DNA from: Amycolatopsis marina
GTDB taxonomy: Bacteria > Actinomycetota > Actinomycetes > Mycobacteriales > Pseudonocardiaceae
Direction: 5' to 3'
DNA length: 64,000 bases
Assembly (NCBI RefSeq): GCF_900111885.1
Contig: NZ_FOKG01000002.1
Span: 328,112 to 392,111 of the forward strand
Below, in pieces: positions 41,610-50,575 of the stretch. Positions within the stretch are counted from its first letter, which is position 1, and each line of letters starts with the position of its first letter. The position numbers were made by a program, and so were the translations under genes. The notes beneath the pieces are model-generated. The model ran no database searches. It saw only the letters and a list, made by a program, of their open reading frames with translations, and had not been told where the DNA came from.

Positions 41610-43165
41610 AGCCGAGGGAGTGGCCTGGTGGCCGGTCCGTGGATCACGGACCCGTCGACACCGAACCGCGAGGCGTGGCACGGGCAATCCCAGGTCTTCT
41701 CCGCGTTGTTGAACGCGACGACGCAGCCGAGGTGGGTGCAGTTCGCCCCGACCTTGTGCAACGTGCCCTCGTCGTCGCGATAGGCAGCGACGGGGCGGAC
41801 CCCGGAAGTCGTCACGGTCGCGGTTCCGGCCGGGAGGTCGTCGAGGTCGGTGCGGTCGACGGCGGCACGCAGGTGGTCACCGACAAAGTGCTTGCCAACC
41901 TTGCCGTTGGCCTTCGCCAGTTCCACCGCACCACGGGCATCCATCCGATTCGGGTCGTACAGCGCGGCGGACGCGTTCTCGTTGCCGAGTATCAGATCAC
42001 ATAGCAGGTGACCCGCGGCCGTACCGCCGCTCATCCCCCACTGGCCGAATCCGGTTGCCACCCACAGGTGCTTTGCCGTCGGATGGTACCCGCCGACGTA
42101 CGGCACTGAATCCACAGTAGACATATCGTGCGCGGACCATCGGTGGGTAACGGTCCGCACCGCGGCGTGTTCCCTCGCCCATGCCGCGAGGGCACGGTAA
42201 CGGGCTTCTACATCGATCCGCTCACCCGTCCGGTAGTGCTCGCCGAGGACGATCGCCATCGGGCCCGTCTCCGACTCGTAGCCGCGTACCGAGTGCTTGG
42301 TCGCCGAGTCCAGGTACATGCCGGATATCCGGTCCTTCTCGGACTTCACCGGACCGGAGACGACGAGATCGCGCGTCGGTTCCAGCCTCGCGAAGAACAG
42401 TCCACGGTCCAGGATCGGGTAGTGCGTCGCGACGACGACGTCGCGCGCACGCACCGTGCCGTGGGTGGTCCGCACCTGCTGGACGCCCCGTTCGTCCACG
42501 CCCTGTGCTCGCACGCCTTCGACGATCATCCCGCCTGCGCGCTCCACCTCCTCGGCAAGACCAAGCAGCCAGCGGCGGGGGTGGAACTGCGCCTGGCCGG
42601 TGAAGCGGACGGCGCCCACCGAAGGCACCGCGAGCCCGATGTCGTCGGCGAACGAAGCGGGCAGACCCGCGGCGCAGGCCGCGTCGACCTCCTTGCGCAA
42701 CTGGTCCAACTGCTCACGGCTGCCGGTGTGGACGAAGCTGTCCCTGCGGCTGAACCCGCAGGCGATCTCCAGTTCGGTCGCGGTGCGCTCGACCCAGTCG
42801 ATCGCGGCGGACTGGGTCCGCGCGTAAAGGGCAGCGGCGGCAGCTCCCTTGCGTTCGGTCAGCGAGTGGTACTTGAGCCCGTGCTGCGCACTGAGCTTCG
42901 CCGACGTGTGGCCGGAGACACCGCCCGCGACCTCGCCCGCCTCGAGAACCAGCACCGACCGGCCTGCCCGCGCGAGCAGGAACGCCGTGGTCAGCCCGGC
43001 GATTCCGGCGCCGAGCACGGCCACCTCGACCTCGGTGGGCAACGCCCGTCCGCGCCGGTCCGGGGCCGGCGCGGTCTCCACCCACAGGGACCGTGGCGCA
43101 GGAAGGCCAGCGGTGTCCGTATTGCCCGAAGTGATCTGCTCGTCGCCGATTTCGCTGCCGCTCAT
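41606..43165 (-). CDS. FAD amino-oxidase with C-terminal Rieske domain
   Basis: The 519-residue protein joins a D-amino-acid-oxidase-like FAD domain (VAVLGAGIAGLTTAFLLA at about 45-62; GHTSAKLSAQHGLKY) to a C-terminal Rieske [2Fe-2S] domain with C-x-H-x-x-C and C-x2-H (NCTHLGCVV and CPCHASRF). This fusion is common in bacteria but has no settled substrate. It heads the three-gene operon and diverges from the ATP-grasp gene across 107 bases containing paired general-stress promoters. Confidence 0.85.
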   Translation of the reverse strand: MSGSEIGDEQITSGNTDTAGLPAPRSLWVETAPAPDRRGRALPTEVEVAVLGAGIAGLTTAFLLARAGRSVLVLEAGEVAGGVSGHTSAKLSAQHGLKYHSLTERKGAAAAALYARTQSAAIDWVERTATELEIACGFSRRDSFVHTGSREQLDQLRKEVDAACAAGLPASFADDIGLAVPSVGAVRFTGQAQFHPRRWLLGLAEEVERAGGMIVEGVRAQGVDERGVQQVRTTHGTVRARDVVVATHYPILDRGLFFARLEPTRDLVVSGPVKSEKDRISGMYLDSATKHSVRGYESETGPMAIVLGEHYRTGERIDVEARYRALAAWAREHAAVRTVTHRWSAHDMSTVDSVPYVGGYHPTAKHLWVATGFGQWGMSGGTAAGHLLCDLILGNENASAALYDPNRMDARGAVELAKANGKVGKHFVGDHLRAAVDRTDLDDLPAGTATVTTSGVRPVAAYRDDEGTLHKVGANCTHLGCVVAFNNAEKTWDCPCHASRFGVDGSVIHGPATRPLPRL

Positions 43166-43175
43166 GCTGCTGTAG

Positions 43176-43201
43176 GTGCCCCGCTCGTGGGCCGGCAAAA
43201 C
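43176..43201 (-). promoter_or_regulatory. sigma-B/F-type promoter of the Rieske/GCS2/iron-enzyme operon
   Basis: Minus strand: GTTTTG (43196-43201), 14 bases, GGGCAC (43176-43181). One base differs from GGGTAC. The -10 ends 10 bases before ATG 43165, the same geometry as the promoter at 33347. Confidence 0.55.
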
Positions 43202-43210
43202 GTCGGAAGG

Positions 43211-43236
43211 GTTTTAGCGGGGACCGATTGGGGGAC
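43211..43236 (+). promoter_or_regulatory. sigma-B/F-type promoter of the ATP-grasp/hydrolase genes
   Basis: GTTTTA (43211-43216), 14 bases, GGGGAC (43231-43236), one base from GGGTAC. It sits back to back with the promoter at 43176-43201. Confidence 0.5.
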
Positions 43237-43272
43237 TTGATTGTTGGGGGCGGACAGAGTGAAGGAGCGACA

Positions 43273-44571
43273 GTGAGCCAGATCGACGTGTTCGTGGTTG
43301 GCCTCGACGAGGCCAACATGCGGACGCTCAACGACGTGCCCGACGCCGTGCAGTACCACTTTCACGGCTTACTGAGCATCGAGGAGGTCCAGCACGGAGA
43401 GATCCCGATCGCGGATCTCATCCGGAAGGCGGAGAAGGCTCTGGACGACTTCGACGGTGAGATCGGGGCCATCGTCGGATACTGGGACTTCCCGGTGAGC
43501 ACTCTCGTGCCCATCCTGTGCAAGAGGTACGGCCTGCCGAGTGCCGACCTCGAGGCGATCGTCAAGTGTGAGCACAAGTACTGGAGCAGGCTCGAGCAGG
43601 AGAAGGTCATCGAAGAACATCCCAGGTTCGGGATCGTCGACCTGGAGAACCCGCGGGTGCCTGCCGGCATGAACTACCCGATGTGGCTGAAGCCGGTGAA
43701 GTCCTTCTCCTCCGAACTGGCCTTCAAGGTGAAGGACGACGCGGACTTCGAGTACGCGACGCGGGAGATGGCCGAGGGCATCGACCGGATCGGGAAGCCG
43801 TTCGAGTACATCATGGAGCAGATCGATCTGCCGCCGGAGATCGCGGAGGTCGGCGGGGCCGCCTGCCTCGCGGAGGAGGCGATGTCCGGCCAGCAGGCCG
43901 CGTCGGAGGGGTATGTCTACGACGGCGAGGTGGTGGTCTACGGCGTTCTCGACTCGCTGAACTACCCCGGCACCTCCTCCTTCCTGCGCCACCAGTATCC
44001 GTCACAGCTGCCGACGCCGATGGTGCGCCGGATCCGGGAGATCTCCGAGAAGGTGGTCAAGCAGCTGGGAATGAACAACTGCACGTTCAGTATCGAGTTC
44101 TTCTGCAAGCCGGACTCCGGCGAGATCGGCCTGCTCGAGGTCAATCCGAGGCATTCGCAGTCGCACGCGGAGCTCTTCGAGTTCGTGGACGGTGTGCCCA
44201 ACCACTACTGCATGCTCAGCGTCGGCCGCGGGCAGGACCCGAACCTGCCCCATCGCAAGGGGCCGTACGAACTGGCCGCGAAGTGGTATCACCGCAGGTT
44301 CGGCGACGCACTGGTGACGCGGCTGCCGACCGAGGAGGAGATCGAGGCCCTGCGGGACGAGATCCCCGGCCTGCACATCGACCTCCAGGCCAACGAGGGC
44401 GAGCGGCTGTCGAGCCTGCCCGGTCAGGACAGCTACAGCTACGAACTCGCGCACATCTACCTCGGTGCGGACGACGAGAAGGAGCTGGAGCAGAAGTACG
44501 ACCGCGTGATCGAGAGGCTGCGCTTCGAGTTCGCGGACGAGGAGGAGGAGAAGCGGCCCGCCGTCGAGTGA
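43273..44571 (+). CDS. ATP-grasp ligase
   Basis: The 432-residue protein has an N-terminal domain of about 100 residues, then an ATP-grasp fold: the lysine in MNYPMWLKPVKSFSSE, the EQID strand, and the metal/ATP-binding SIEFFCKPDSGEIGLLEVNPR. ATP-grasp enzymes join a carboxylate to an amine or thiol through an acyl phosphate. GTG 43273 has a perfect ribosome binding site (GAAGGAG). It is followed by a CocE/NonD hydrolase, a partner that could cleave the same kind of amide or ester. Confidence 0.8.
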   Translation: MSQIDVFVVGLDEANMRTLNDVPDAVQYHFHGLLSIEEVQHGEIPIADLIRKAEKALDDFDGEIGAIVGYWDFPVSTLVPILCKRYGLPSADLEAIVKCEHKYWSRLEQEKVIEEHPRFGIVDLENPRVPAGMNYPMWLKPVKSFSSELAFKVKDDADFEYATREMAEGIDRIGKPFEYIMEQIDLPPEIAEVGGAACLAEEAMSGQQAASEGYVYDGEVVVYGVLDSLNYPGTSSFLRHQYPSQLPTPMVRRIREISEKVVKQLGMNNCTFSIEFFCKPDSGEIGLLEVNPRHSQSHAELFEFVDGVPNHYCMLSVGRGQDPNLPHRKGPYELAAKWYHRRFGDALVTRLPTEEEIEALRDEIPGLHIDLQANEGERLSSLPGQDSYSYELAHIYLGADDEKELEQKYDRVIERLRFEFADEEEEKRPAVE

Positions 44572-44624
44572 ACCAGCGGCAGTACGCCACCCGGCACACA
44601 CGTACAGAGGAGGAAACACGGTAA

Positions 44625-46649
44625 ATGCGGACGGTCAGCTCGCTGCCATACGAGATCAAAGAGGACGAGCACGTCTGGATCCCGACGTCAGACGGCACCC
44701 GGCTCGCCGCACGAATCTGGCGGCCGTTGTCCTCCGAGGACGAAGCTGTCCCGGCGATCCTGGAGTACATCCCGTATCGGAAGCGGGACCTGACCGCGTG
44801 GCGCGACTCGATCCACCACCCGTACATGGCGGGGCACGGGTACGCCTGTGTCCGCGTCGACCTCAGGGGCACCGGCGATTCCGAGGGCGTCCTGCGCGAC
44901 GAGTACCTGGAGCAGGAGCAACTCGACGCGGAGGACGTCCTGGAATGGATCGCAGGGCAGCCGTGGTGCACGGGACGGACCGGCATGATGGGCATCTCGT
45001 GGGGCGGGTTCGCCGCACTGCAACTCGCGGCCCGGAAACCGGCGAGCCTTGGGGCGATCGTCATCTCGTCGTTCACCGACGACCGCTACTCCGACGACAT
45101 GCACTACATGGGCGGCTGCCTGCTGTCGGACAACCTCGCCGAGGCCGGAACGATGTTCGCGCACAGCACCCTTCCGCCCGACCCGATGCTCGTCGGCGAG
45201 CGCTGGCGGGACATGTGGCTGGAGCGGATGGAGAGCGCGGGGCCCTGGATCGACCAGTGGCTCGAACACCAGCACCGCGACGAGTACTGGCAGCACGCCT
45301 CGGTGTGCGATAGCTATGACTCGATCTCGGTGCCGGTACTCGCGTCGAGCGGCTGGGCGGACGGTTACTCCAACGCCGTGACACGCCTGCTGGAGAAGCT
45401 CGACGTGCCCCGGAGGGGCCTGATCGGTCCCTGGTCACACAAGTACCCGCACCTCGGCGTGCCCGGTCCGGCCATCGGCTACCTGCAAGAAGTGGTGCGC
45501 TGGTGGGATCACTGGCTCAAGGACGAGGAGAACGGGGTGATGGACGGCCCGACGCTGCACGCGTGGATGCAGGACAGCGTGCCACCGTCGACCTCGTACG
45601 AGAACCGGCCGGGACGGTGGGTCGGCGAGCCGACGCTGCCCTCACCACACATCCAACCCACGGAGTACTCGCTCGCCAGGCACCGGATCGCACTCCCGGA
45701 GAGCTCCAATGCCGAGGAGACGCTGACCGTCGAGTCGCCGTTGTCGGTCGGCCAGTTCGCCGGGAAGTGGGCGTCCTACAACGCGCCGCCCGATCTGCCC
45801 TACGACCAGCGGGAGGAGGACGGCGGCTCCCTGGTGTTCGACACCGACGCGCTCACCGAGCCGTACGAGATCCTCGGTTCACCGGAGGTCACGCTGGAAC
45901 TCTCGGTGGACAAGCCGGTCGCGATGGTGGCCGCTCGCCTCTCCGACGTCGCCGAGGACGGGCGGGCCACCCGGGTCACCTACGGGATGCTGAACCTGAC
46001 TCACTGCGAGAGCCACGAGCAGCCCGAACCACTGGAGCCCGGAAGGCGGTACCGGGTTTCCTTCGAGCTGAACGGAGTCGCCCAGTCGTTCCCGCCCGGT
46101 CACAAGATCCGGCTTTCTCTGTCCACATCGTACTGGCCACTGGCGTGGCCGCCGCCGGAACCGGTGCTGCTGTCGGTGTACACCGGGTCGAGTTCGCTGA
46201 CGCTGCCGAAACGCCCGGTCACCGAATCCGACGAGGCCCCGGCCCGGCCGTTCGGTGAACCCGAGGGCGCCGAACCGATTCCGATGACCCAGGTCCGCCC
46301 GAGCGAGCACAAGTGGACCGTCTGCCGTGAACTGACGGACTACAGCTCGGCGCTGGAGATCGTGAAGGACAACGGAACCGTGCACTTCGACGACATCGAC
46401 CTCGATATCGCGAAGCGGGCCTACGAGAAGTACAGCTGGGTGGCCGACGACTTCGAGTCCCCGACGGGCGAGACGAACTGGACGCTCACGTTCTCCCGTG
46501 GTGACTGGACGGTCACCACGGTGACCCGGACCCGCCTGGGCTGCACGAACAGCGACTTCTTCCTGCACGCGCAGATCGACGGCTACGAGGGTGGGCAGCG
46601 GACCTACTCGAACAACTGGTCGCGGGTCATCCCGCGGCGCTGTGTCTGA
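44625..46649 (+). CDS. CocE/NonD-family hydrolase (X-Pro dipeptidyl peptidase-like)
   Basis: The 674-residue enzyme has an alpha/beta hydrolase domain with nucleophile S125 (MMGISWGGFAAL), an acid in SSGWADGYSN, a histidine in IGPWSHKYPH, and a C-terminal jelly-roll domain. Family members include cocaine esterase, cephalosporin acylases and X-Pro dipeptidyl peptidases. A strong ribosome binding site (AGAGGAGGAA) precedes ATG 44625. It follows the ATP-grasp gene by 53 bases and is probably coexpressed with it. Confidence 0.87.
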   Translation: MRTVSSLPYEIKEDEHVWIPTSDGTRLAARIWRPLSSEDEAVPAILEYIPYRKRDLTAWRDSIHHPYMAGHGYACVRVDLRGTGDSEGVLRDEYLEQEQLDAEDVLEWIAGQPWCTGRTGMMGISWGGFAALQLAARKPASLGAIVISSFTDDRYSDDMHYMGGCLLSDNLAEAGTMFAHSTLPPDPMLVGERWRDMWLERMESAGPWIDQWLEHQHRDEYWQHASVCDSYDSISVPVLASSGWADGYSNAVTRLLEKLDVPRRGLIGPWSHKYPHLGVPGPAIGYLQEVVRWWDHWLKDEENGVMDGPTLHAWMQDSVPPSTSYENRPGRWVGEPTLPSPHIQPTEYSLARHRIALPESSNAEETLTVESPLSVGQFAGKWASYNAPPDLPYDQREEDGGSLVFDTDALTEPYEILGSPEVTLELSVDKPVAMVAARLSDVAEDGRATRVTYGMLNLTHCESHEQPEPLEPGRRYRVSFELNGVAQSFPPGHKIRLSLSTSYWPLAWPPPEPVLLSVYTGSSSLTLPKRPVTESDEAPARPFGEPEGAEPIPMTQVRPSEHKWTVCRELTDYSSALEIVKDNGTVHFDDIDLDIAKRAYEKYSWVADDFESPTGETNWTLTFSRGDWTVTTVTRTRLGCTNSDFFLHAQIDGYEGGQRTYSNNWSRVIPRRCV

Positions 46650-46753
46650 GCGGCCGCTGAGAACCGAGCGACCAGCGTAGACGCATGTACGAACTCGTTT
46701 GGTCGATGGCAAGCTGTCCCGGCTCTGATCCGCGGAGTGTCGTACCGCCGCTC

Positions 46754-46759
46754 TAGTGT
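46754..46759 (+). promoter_or_regulatory. -10 element TAGTGT of a probable leaderless promoter
   Basis: TAGTGT ends 6 bases before GTG 46766 and there is no ribosome binding site. Confidence 0.5.
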
Positions 46760-46765
46760 CGGCCC

Positions 46766-47872
46766 GTGACGGAAACTCTGAGCCGTAGGGCGCTGAACCG
46801 GGCGCTGCTCGCGCGACAGCTTCTGCTGCGGCGTGAGCGGCGCTCCGCCGCATCGGTGGTGGAACACCTGGTCGGTCTCCAGGCGCAGGCGCCGAATCCA
46901 CCCTACTTCGCACTGCGGGCGAGGATCGACGAGTTCGACCCTGCCGAGCTCGCCGGTCTCCTCACCGATCGCGGCGCGGTACGCGCGACGGCGATGCGCG
47001 GCACCATCCACCTGCTCACCGCCGCCGACTACCGCCGTTTCCGCGAATTGTTCCAGCCGATGCTGACCCAGGCCTTCACCCGCAGTCAGTGGTTCAGTGC
47101 GGTGGCGGATCTCGACCTTGCCGAGGTGGTCGCCGAGGGCCGACGGATTCTGGCGGACGCCCCGCTCGGCAACCCGGCGCTGGCCGAACAGCTACAGCGT
47201 CGCTGGCCGGAACATGACGGGAAGGCACTGGTCACGGCTGTGCAGTACCTTTCGCCGTTGGTCCAGGTGCCTCCACGTGGGATCTGGGGCAGCAGTGGTC
47301 TGCCGGTGCACGCCGCCGCGGAAGCCTGGCTCGGTGCACCGGTCGCCGCGGAGCCGGAGGCCGAGGAGCTGGTGCTGCGGTACCTGGCCGCGTTCGGCCC
47401 GGCCAGCGTGCTCGACGTGCAGGCCTGGTGCGGCCTGACCCGGCTCGGTGAGGCCGTGGAGCGGTTGCGTCCCCGCCTGCTGACCTTCCAGGACGAGAGC
47501 GGGCGCGAGCTGTTCGACCTGCCGGACGCGCCACGGCCCGACCCGCGTACCCCCGCACCGCCGCGGTTGCTCGGCGAGTTCGACCAGATCCTGCTGGGGC
47601 ACGCGGACCGGGCCAGGATCATCTCCGACGAGGACAGGGCCAGGGTGTTCACGATCAACGGCCTGGTCCGGGGCACGTTCCTGGTCAACGGCTTCGTGCA
47701 CGGCATCTGGCGGACCACGATTCGTCGCAAGGTAGCCGGACTGGAGCTACGGCCGTTCCGGCCCGTAGCCGCACGGAGTGTGGAGATCCTGACCAGCGAG
47801 GCACACCGGCTGCTGGCCTTCGCCGCACCTCGCGCCGAGTCCCGCCAGGTCAACGTGGCCGGTCCGGCGTAG
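46766..47872 (+). CDS. HTH_42-family DNA glycosylase, AlkZ-like
   Basis: The 368-residue winged-helix protein carries Q39-A-Q41 in VGLQAQAPNPPYFAL. The Q-x-Q motif is catalytic in AlkZ, the azinomycin self-resistance glycosylase of Streptomyces, which unhooks DNA interstrand crosslinks and alkylpurines. The MRGTIHLL and GEFDQILLGHADR blocks are typical of the family. E. coli YcaQ (AlkX) has Q-x-D instead. It therefore probably repairs bulky N-alkylated purines. Such genes often sit near alkylating natural-product clusters, but no such cluster is recognisable here. Confidence 0.8.
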   Translation: MTETLSRRALNRALLARQLLLRRERRSAASVVEHLVGLQAQAPNPPYFALRARIDEFDPAELAGLLTDRGAVRATAMRGTIHLLTAADYRRFRELFQPMLTQAFTRSQWFSAVADLDLAEVVAEGRRILADAPLGNPALAEQLQRRWPEHDGKALVTAVQYLSPLVQVPPRGIWGSSGLPVHAAAEAWLGAPVAAEPEAEELVLRYLAAFGPASVLDVQAWCGLTRLGEAVERLRPRLLTFQDESGRELFDLPDAPRPDPRTPAPPRLLGEFDQILLGHADRARIISDEDRARVFTINGLVRGTFLVNGFVHGIWRTTIRRKVAGLELRPFRPVAARSVEILTSEAHRLLAFAAPRAESRQVNVAGPA

Positions 47873-47935
47873 CACCGGTGATCGGCCTGTCCCATCCCCA
47901 GTCCCTTCCCGTTGTGCCCGTTTCCGGTTTGGGAT

Positions 47936-48268
47936 TCAGCCGCGTGGCGCATACATGATCACCGCGACTCCGACCAGGCAGATCAGCGCGCCGATCACGT
48001 CGAACCGATCCGGCCGGAAGCCGTCGGCGACCATGCCCCAGACCAGGGAGCCGACGACGAACACACCGCCGTAGGCGGCCAGAATCCGGCCGAAGTGCGC
48101 GTCCGGCTGCAACGTCGCGACGAACCCGTACAGACCGAGCGCGATGACCCCACCGCCGATCCAGATCCACCCACGATGCTCCCGGACACCCTGCCACACC
48201 AGCCACGCACCGCCGATCTCCGCGACGGCGGCCAGTACGAACAGGACAATCGAACGCAGGACAAGCAT
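47936..48268 (-). CDS. YnfA/UPF0060 family membrane protein
   Basis: The 110-residue protein has four membrane helices and the family motifs [11 protein letters not shown] and [13 protein letters not shown]. It resembles small multidrug-resistance subunits in size, but its function is unestablished. ATG 48268 is chosen; the TTG just before is in frame. It follows the AHSA1 gene on the same strand after 28 bases. Confidence 0.88.
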   Translation of the reverse strand: MLVLRSIVLFVLAAVAEIGGAWLVWQGVREHRGWIWIGGGVIALGLYGFVATLQPDAHFGRILAAYGGVFVVGSLVWGMVADGFRPDRFDVIGALICLVGVAVIMYAPRG

Positions 48269-48296
48269 CAACTCTTTCTACACCGGCAGCGACCGC

Positions 48297-48773
48297 TTAC
48301 GGCCGGTTGTCCCCCGCTTCGAGGTACGCCGCCAGGTTGGCCAGCGACGAGGCGATCCCGGCCTCGTGCACCGCTTGGTCGATGCCCGATGGCACGTTCG
48401 TCGCGCTGACGGTCACCTCGGTACCGTCACCGTCGGCATTGAGGTCCCAGGTCATCGTCATGGTGCCCGCATAGGCCGGGTCGTCGGCCTCGAACACCGC
48501 CCGCTGCACCACGCGCTCCGGCGGCACCAGGTCGGCGAACTTGATATCGACGACATCTGTCGCGGCTGAAGTCTTGCCGGGACTGTCGGCGGGGTCGAGG
48601 TAGGTGAGGACCATCCGGAAGCCGCCACCAGGGCCGGGATCCCACCACTCGATCCGTCCGCGCATGCCGTCCGGCGGCAGCCAGGTCTCGAGGGATCCTC
48701 GGTTGGTGAGTGCGTCGTAAACAGCCGCCGGTGGTGCCGCGATCACCCGGCCGGCGCGGTCGGTCCTACCCAT
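48297..48773 (-). CDS. AHSA1/SRPBCC-domain protein
   Basis: The 158-residue START-like protein has the AHSA1 pattern: an AAPPAAVYDALTNRGSLETW start, a WWDPGPGG turn, and a C-terminal long helix (AVHEAGIASSLANLAAYLEA). These domains bind hydrophobic ligands, and many in actinomycetes accompany ArsR regulators. Transcription probably starts at the ATG: TAGAAT ends 6 bases upstream. Confidence 0.82.
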   Translation of the reverse strand: MGRTDRAGRVIAAPPAAVYDALTNRGSLETWLPPDGMRGRIEWWDPGPGGGFRMVLTYLDPADSPGKTSAATDVVDIKFADLVPPERVVQRAVFEADDPAYAGTMTMTWDLNADGDGTEVTVSATNVPSGIDQAVHEAGIASSLANLAAYLEAGDNRP

Positions 48774-48779
48774 GACCGG

Positions 48780-48785
48780 ATTCTA
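48780..48785 (-). promoter_or_regulatory. -10 element TAGAAT of a probable leaderless promoter
   Basis: The minus-strand TAGAAT is 6 bases before ATG 48773, with no ribosome binding site. Confidence 0.5.
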
Positions 48786-48999
48786 GGACGCGAAGGGGTC
48801 GCTGGCACTGACGCCTGCACGCGCGTATCCCCTGGTGCTCCCCATCACACACAGACGTGGGTCACACTCCATGCATGTCTCCCCTTACGTGAGGGTATGG
48901 TTTTCCAGGATCGGTTGAGCCCCACTGGTGCGGCTCCCCCTGGTTCTCTGTTCCTCGCCGGTTTCCCGTGTCCGGCGACCCTCCGTGCCGCGAAAGAAG

Positions 49000-50493
49000 A
49001 TGATGTCGCTTCCTGCTGTCCTGCGCTCGCGTATGTCCGCTCCCGCCTGGCTGTCCCCCCGGGTGCTGCGCACCGAGGCCCTGTCCGGCCTCGTTGTCGC
49101 GCTGGCGCTGATTCCTGAGGCGGTGTCGTTCTCGATCATCGCGGGTGTCGACCCGCGAATCGGGCTGTTCGCGTCGTTCACGATGGCGGTGACGATCGCC
49201 TTCACCGGCGGTCGTCCGGCGATGATCTCCGCCGCGACCGGCGCGATCGCGCTGGTACTCGCACCACTGGTCCGCGAACACGGCGTCGAGTACCTGCTGG
49301 CCACCGTCGTCCTGGGCGGGCTGATCCAGGTGCTGCTCGCGGTGTCCGGAGTGGCACGGCTGATGCGGTTCCTGCCCCGCAGCGTGATGGTCGGCTTCGT
49401 CAACGCCCTGGCCATCCTGATCTTCCTGGCCCAACTGCCCTACCTGGTCGACGTCCCCTGGACCGTCTACGCCCTGCTCGCCGCAGGCCTGCTGATCATG
49501 GTCGGCCTGCCACGACTGACCAAAGCCGTGCCCGCACCGCTGGTCGCGATCGTCGCCCTCACCGCCGTCACCGTCGCCGCGAGCATCGCCGTCCCCACCG
49601 TCGGCGACCAGGGCGAACTACCCAACAGCCTGCCCGTGCTCGGCATCCCGACCGTGCCGTTCACCCTCGAAACCCTGACGATCATCGCGCCGTTCGCGAT
49701 CGCCATGGCCCTGGTCGGACTCATGGAATCCCTCATGACCGCCAAACTGGTCGACGACATCACCGACACCCACTCCGACAAGACCCGCGAATCCTGGGGC
49801 CAGGGTGTCGCCAACATCGTCACCGGCTTCTTCGGCGGCATGGGCGGCTGCGCCATGATCGGCCAGACCATGATCAACGTGAAGTCCGGGGCCCGCACCC
49901 GCGCCTCCACCTTCCTGTCCGGGATCTTCCTGCTCATCCTCGTCGTCGCCCTCGGCAACATCGTCGCGCTGATCCCCATGGCCGCCCTCGTCGGCGTCAT
50001 GATCATGGTCGCCGTCGGCACCTTCGACTGGCACAGCATCCAGCCCACAACCCTGCGACGCATGCCCAAGAGCGAAACCACCGTCATGCTCGCCACCGTC
50101 GCCGTCACCGTCATCACCCACAACCTCGCCATCGGCGTCATCGTCGGCGTCCTGGTCGCGATGGTCCTCTTCGCCCGCCGCGTCGCCCACCTGGTCAACG
50201 TCGACAGCGTCCTCGACCCCGACGGCACCACCAAGATCTACACCGTCACCGGCCAACTGTTCTTCGCCTCCAGCAACGACCTCGTCTTCCAGTTCGACTA
50301 CGCAGGCGACCCCGCCACCGTGGTCATCGACCTCTCCGAAGCCCACATCTGGGACGCCTCCACCGTCGCCTCACTCGACGCCATCACCACCAAATACGAA
50401 AACCGCGGCACCACCGTCACCATCACCGGCATGAACAACGACACCGAACAACGCCACACCACCCTCGCCGGCACCTTCACCGGCAGCCACTGA
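49000..50493 (+). CDS. SulP-family anion transporter with STAS domain
   Basis: The protein of about 497 residues has ten or more membrane helices (ALSGLVVALALIPEAVSFSI, GGMGGCAMIGQTMINVKSGA) and a C-terminal STAS domain (TVVIDLSEAHIWDASTVASL). SulP proteins carry sulfate, bicarbonate or other anions. The start is uncertain: ATG 49000, 49003 or a GTG at 48928. From about 49700 onwards codons end almost only in C and glutamate is mainly GAA, unlike the first half and the neighbouring genes. This suggests a mosaic or transferred segment. A GGGTAT hexamer at 48893 could be a stress -10. Confidence 0.85.
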   Translation: MMSLPAVLRSRMSAPAWLSPRVLRTEALSGLVVALALIPEAVSFSIIAGVDPRIGLFASFTMAVTIAFTGGRPAMISAATGAIALVLAPLVREHGVEYLLATVVLGGLIQVLLAVSGVARLMRFLPRSVMVGFVNALAILIFLAQLPYLVDVPWTVYALLAAGLLIMVGLPRLTKAVPAPLVAIVALTAVTVAASIAVPTVGDQGELPNSLPVLGIPTVPFTLETLTIIAPFAIAMALVGLMESLMTAKLVDDITDTHSDKTRESWGQGVANIVTGFFGGMGGCAMIGQTMINVKSGARTRASTFLSGIFLLILVVALGNIVALIPMAALVGVMIMVAVGTFDWHSIQPTTLRRMPKSETTVMLATVAVTVITHNLAIGVIVGVLVAMVLFARRVAHLVNVDSVLDPDGTTKIYTVTGQLFFASSNDLVFQFDYAGDPATVVIDLSEAHIWDASTVASLDAITTKYENRGTTVTITGMNNDTEQRHTTLAGTFTGSH

Positions 50494-50575
50494 CCACAGT
50501 TCCCGCCGCCGACGACCACGACGCGTTGCCAGCGAACGCCCGCGACGGCGTAGGTCGCGCCACCGTGCGTCCGGA

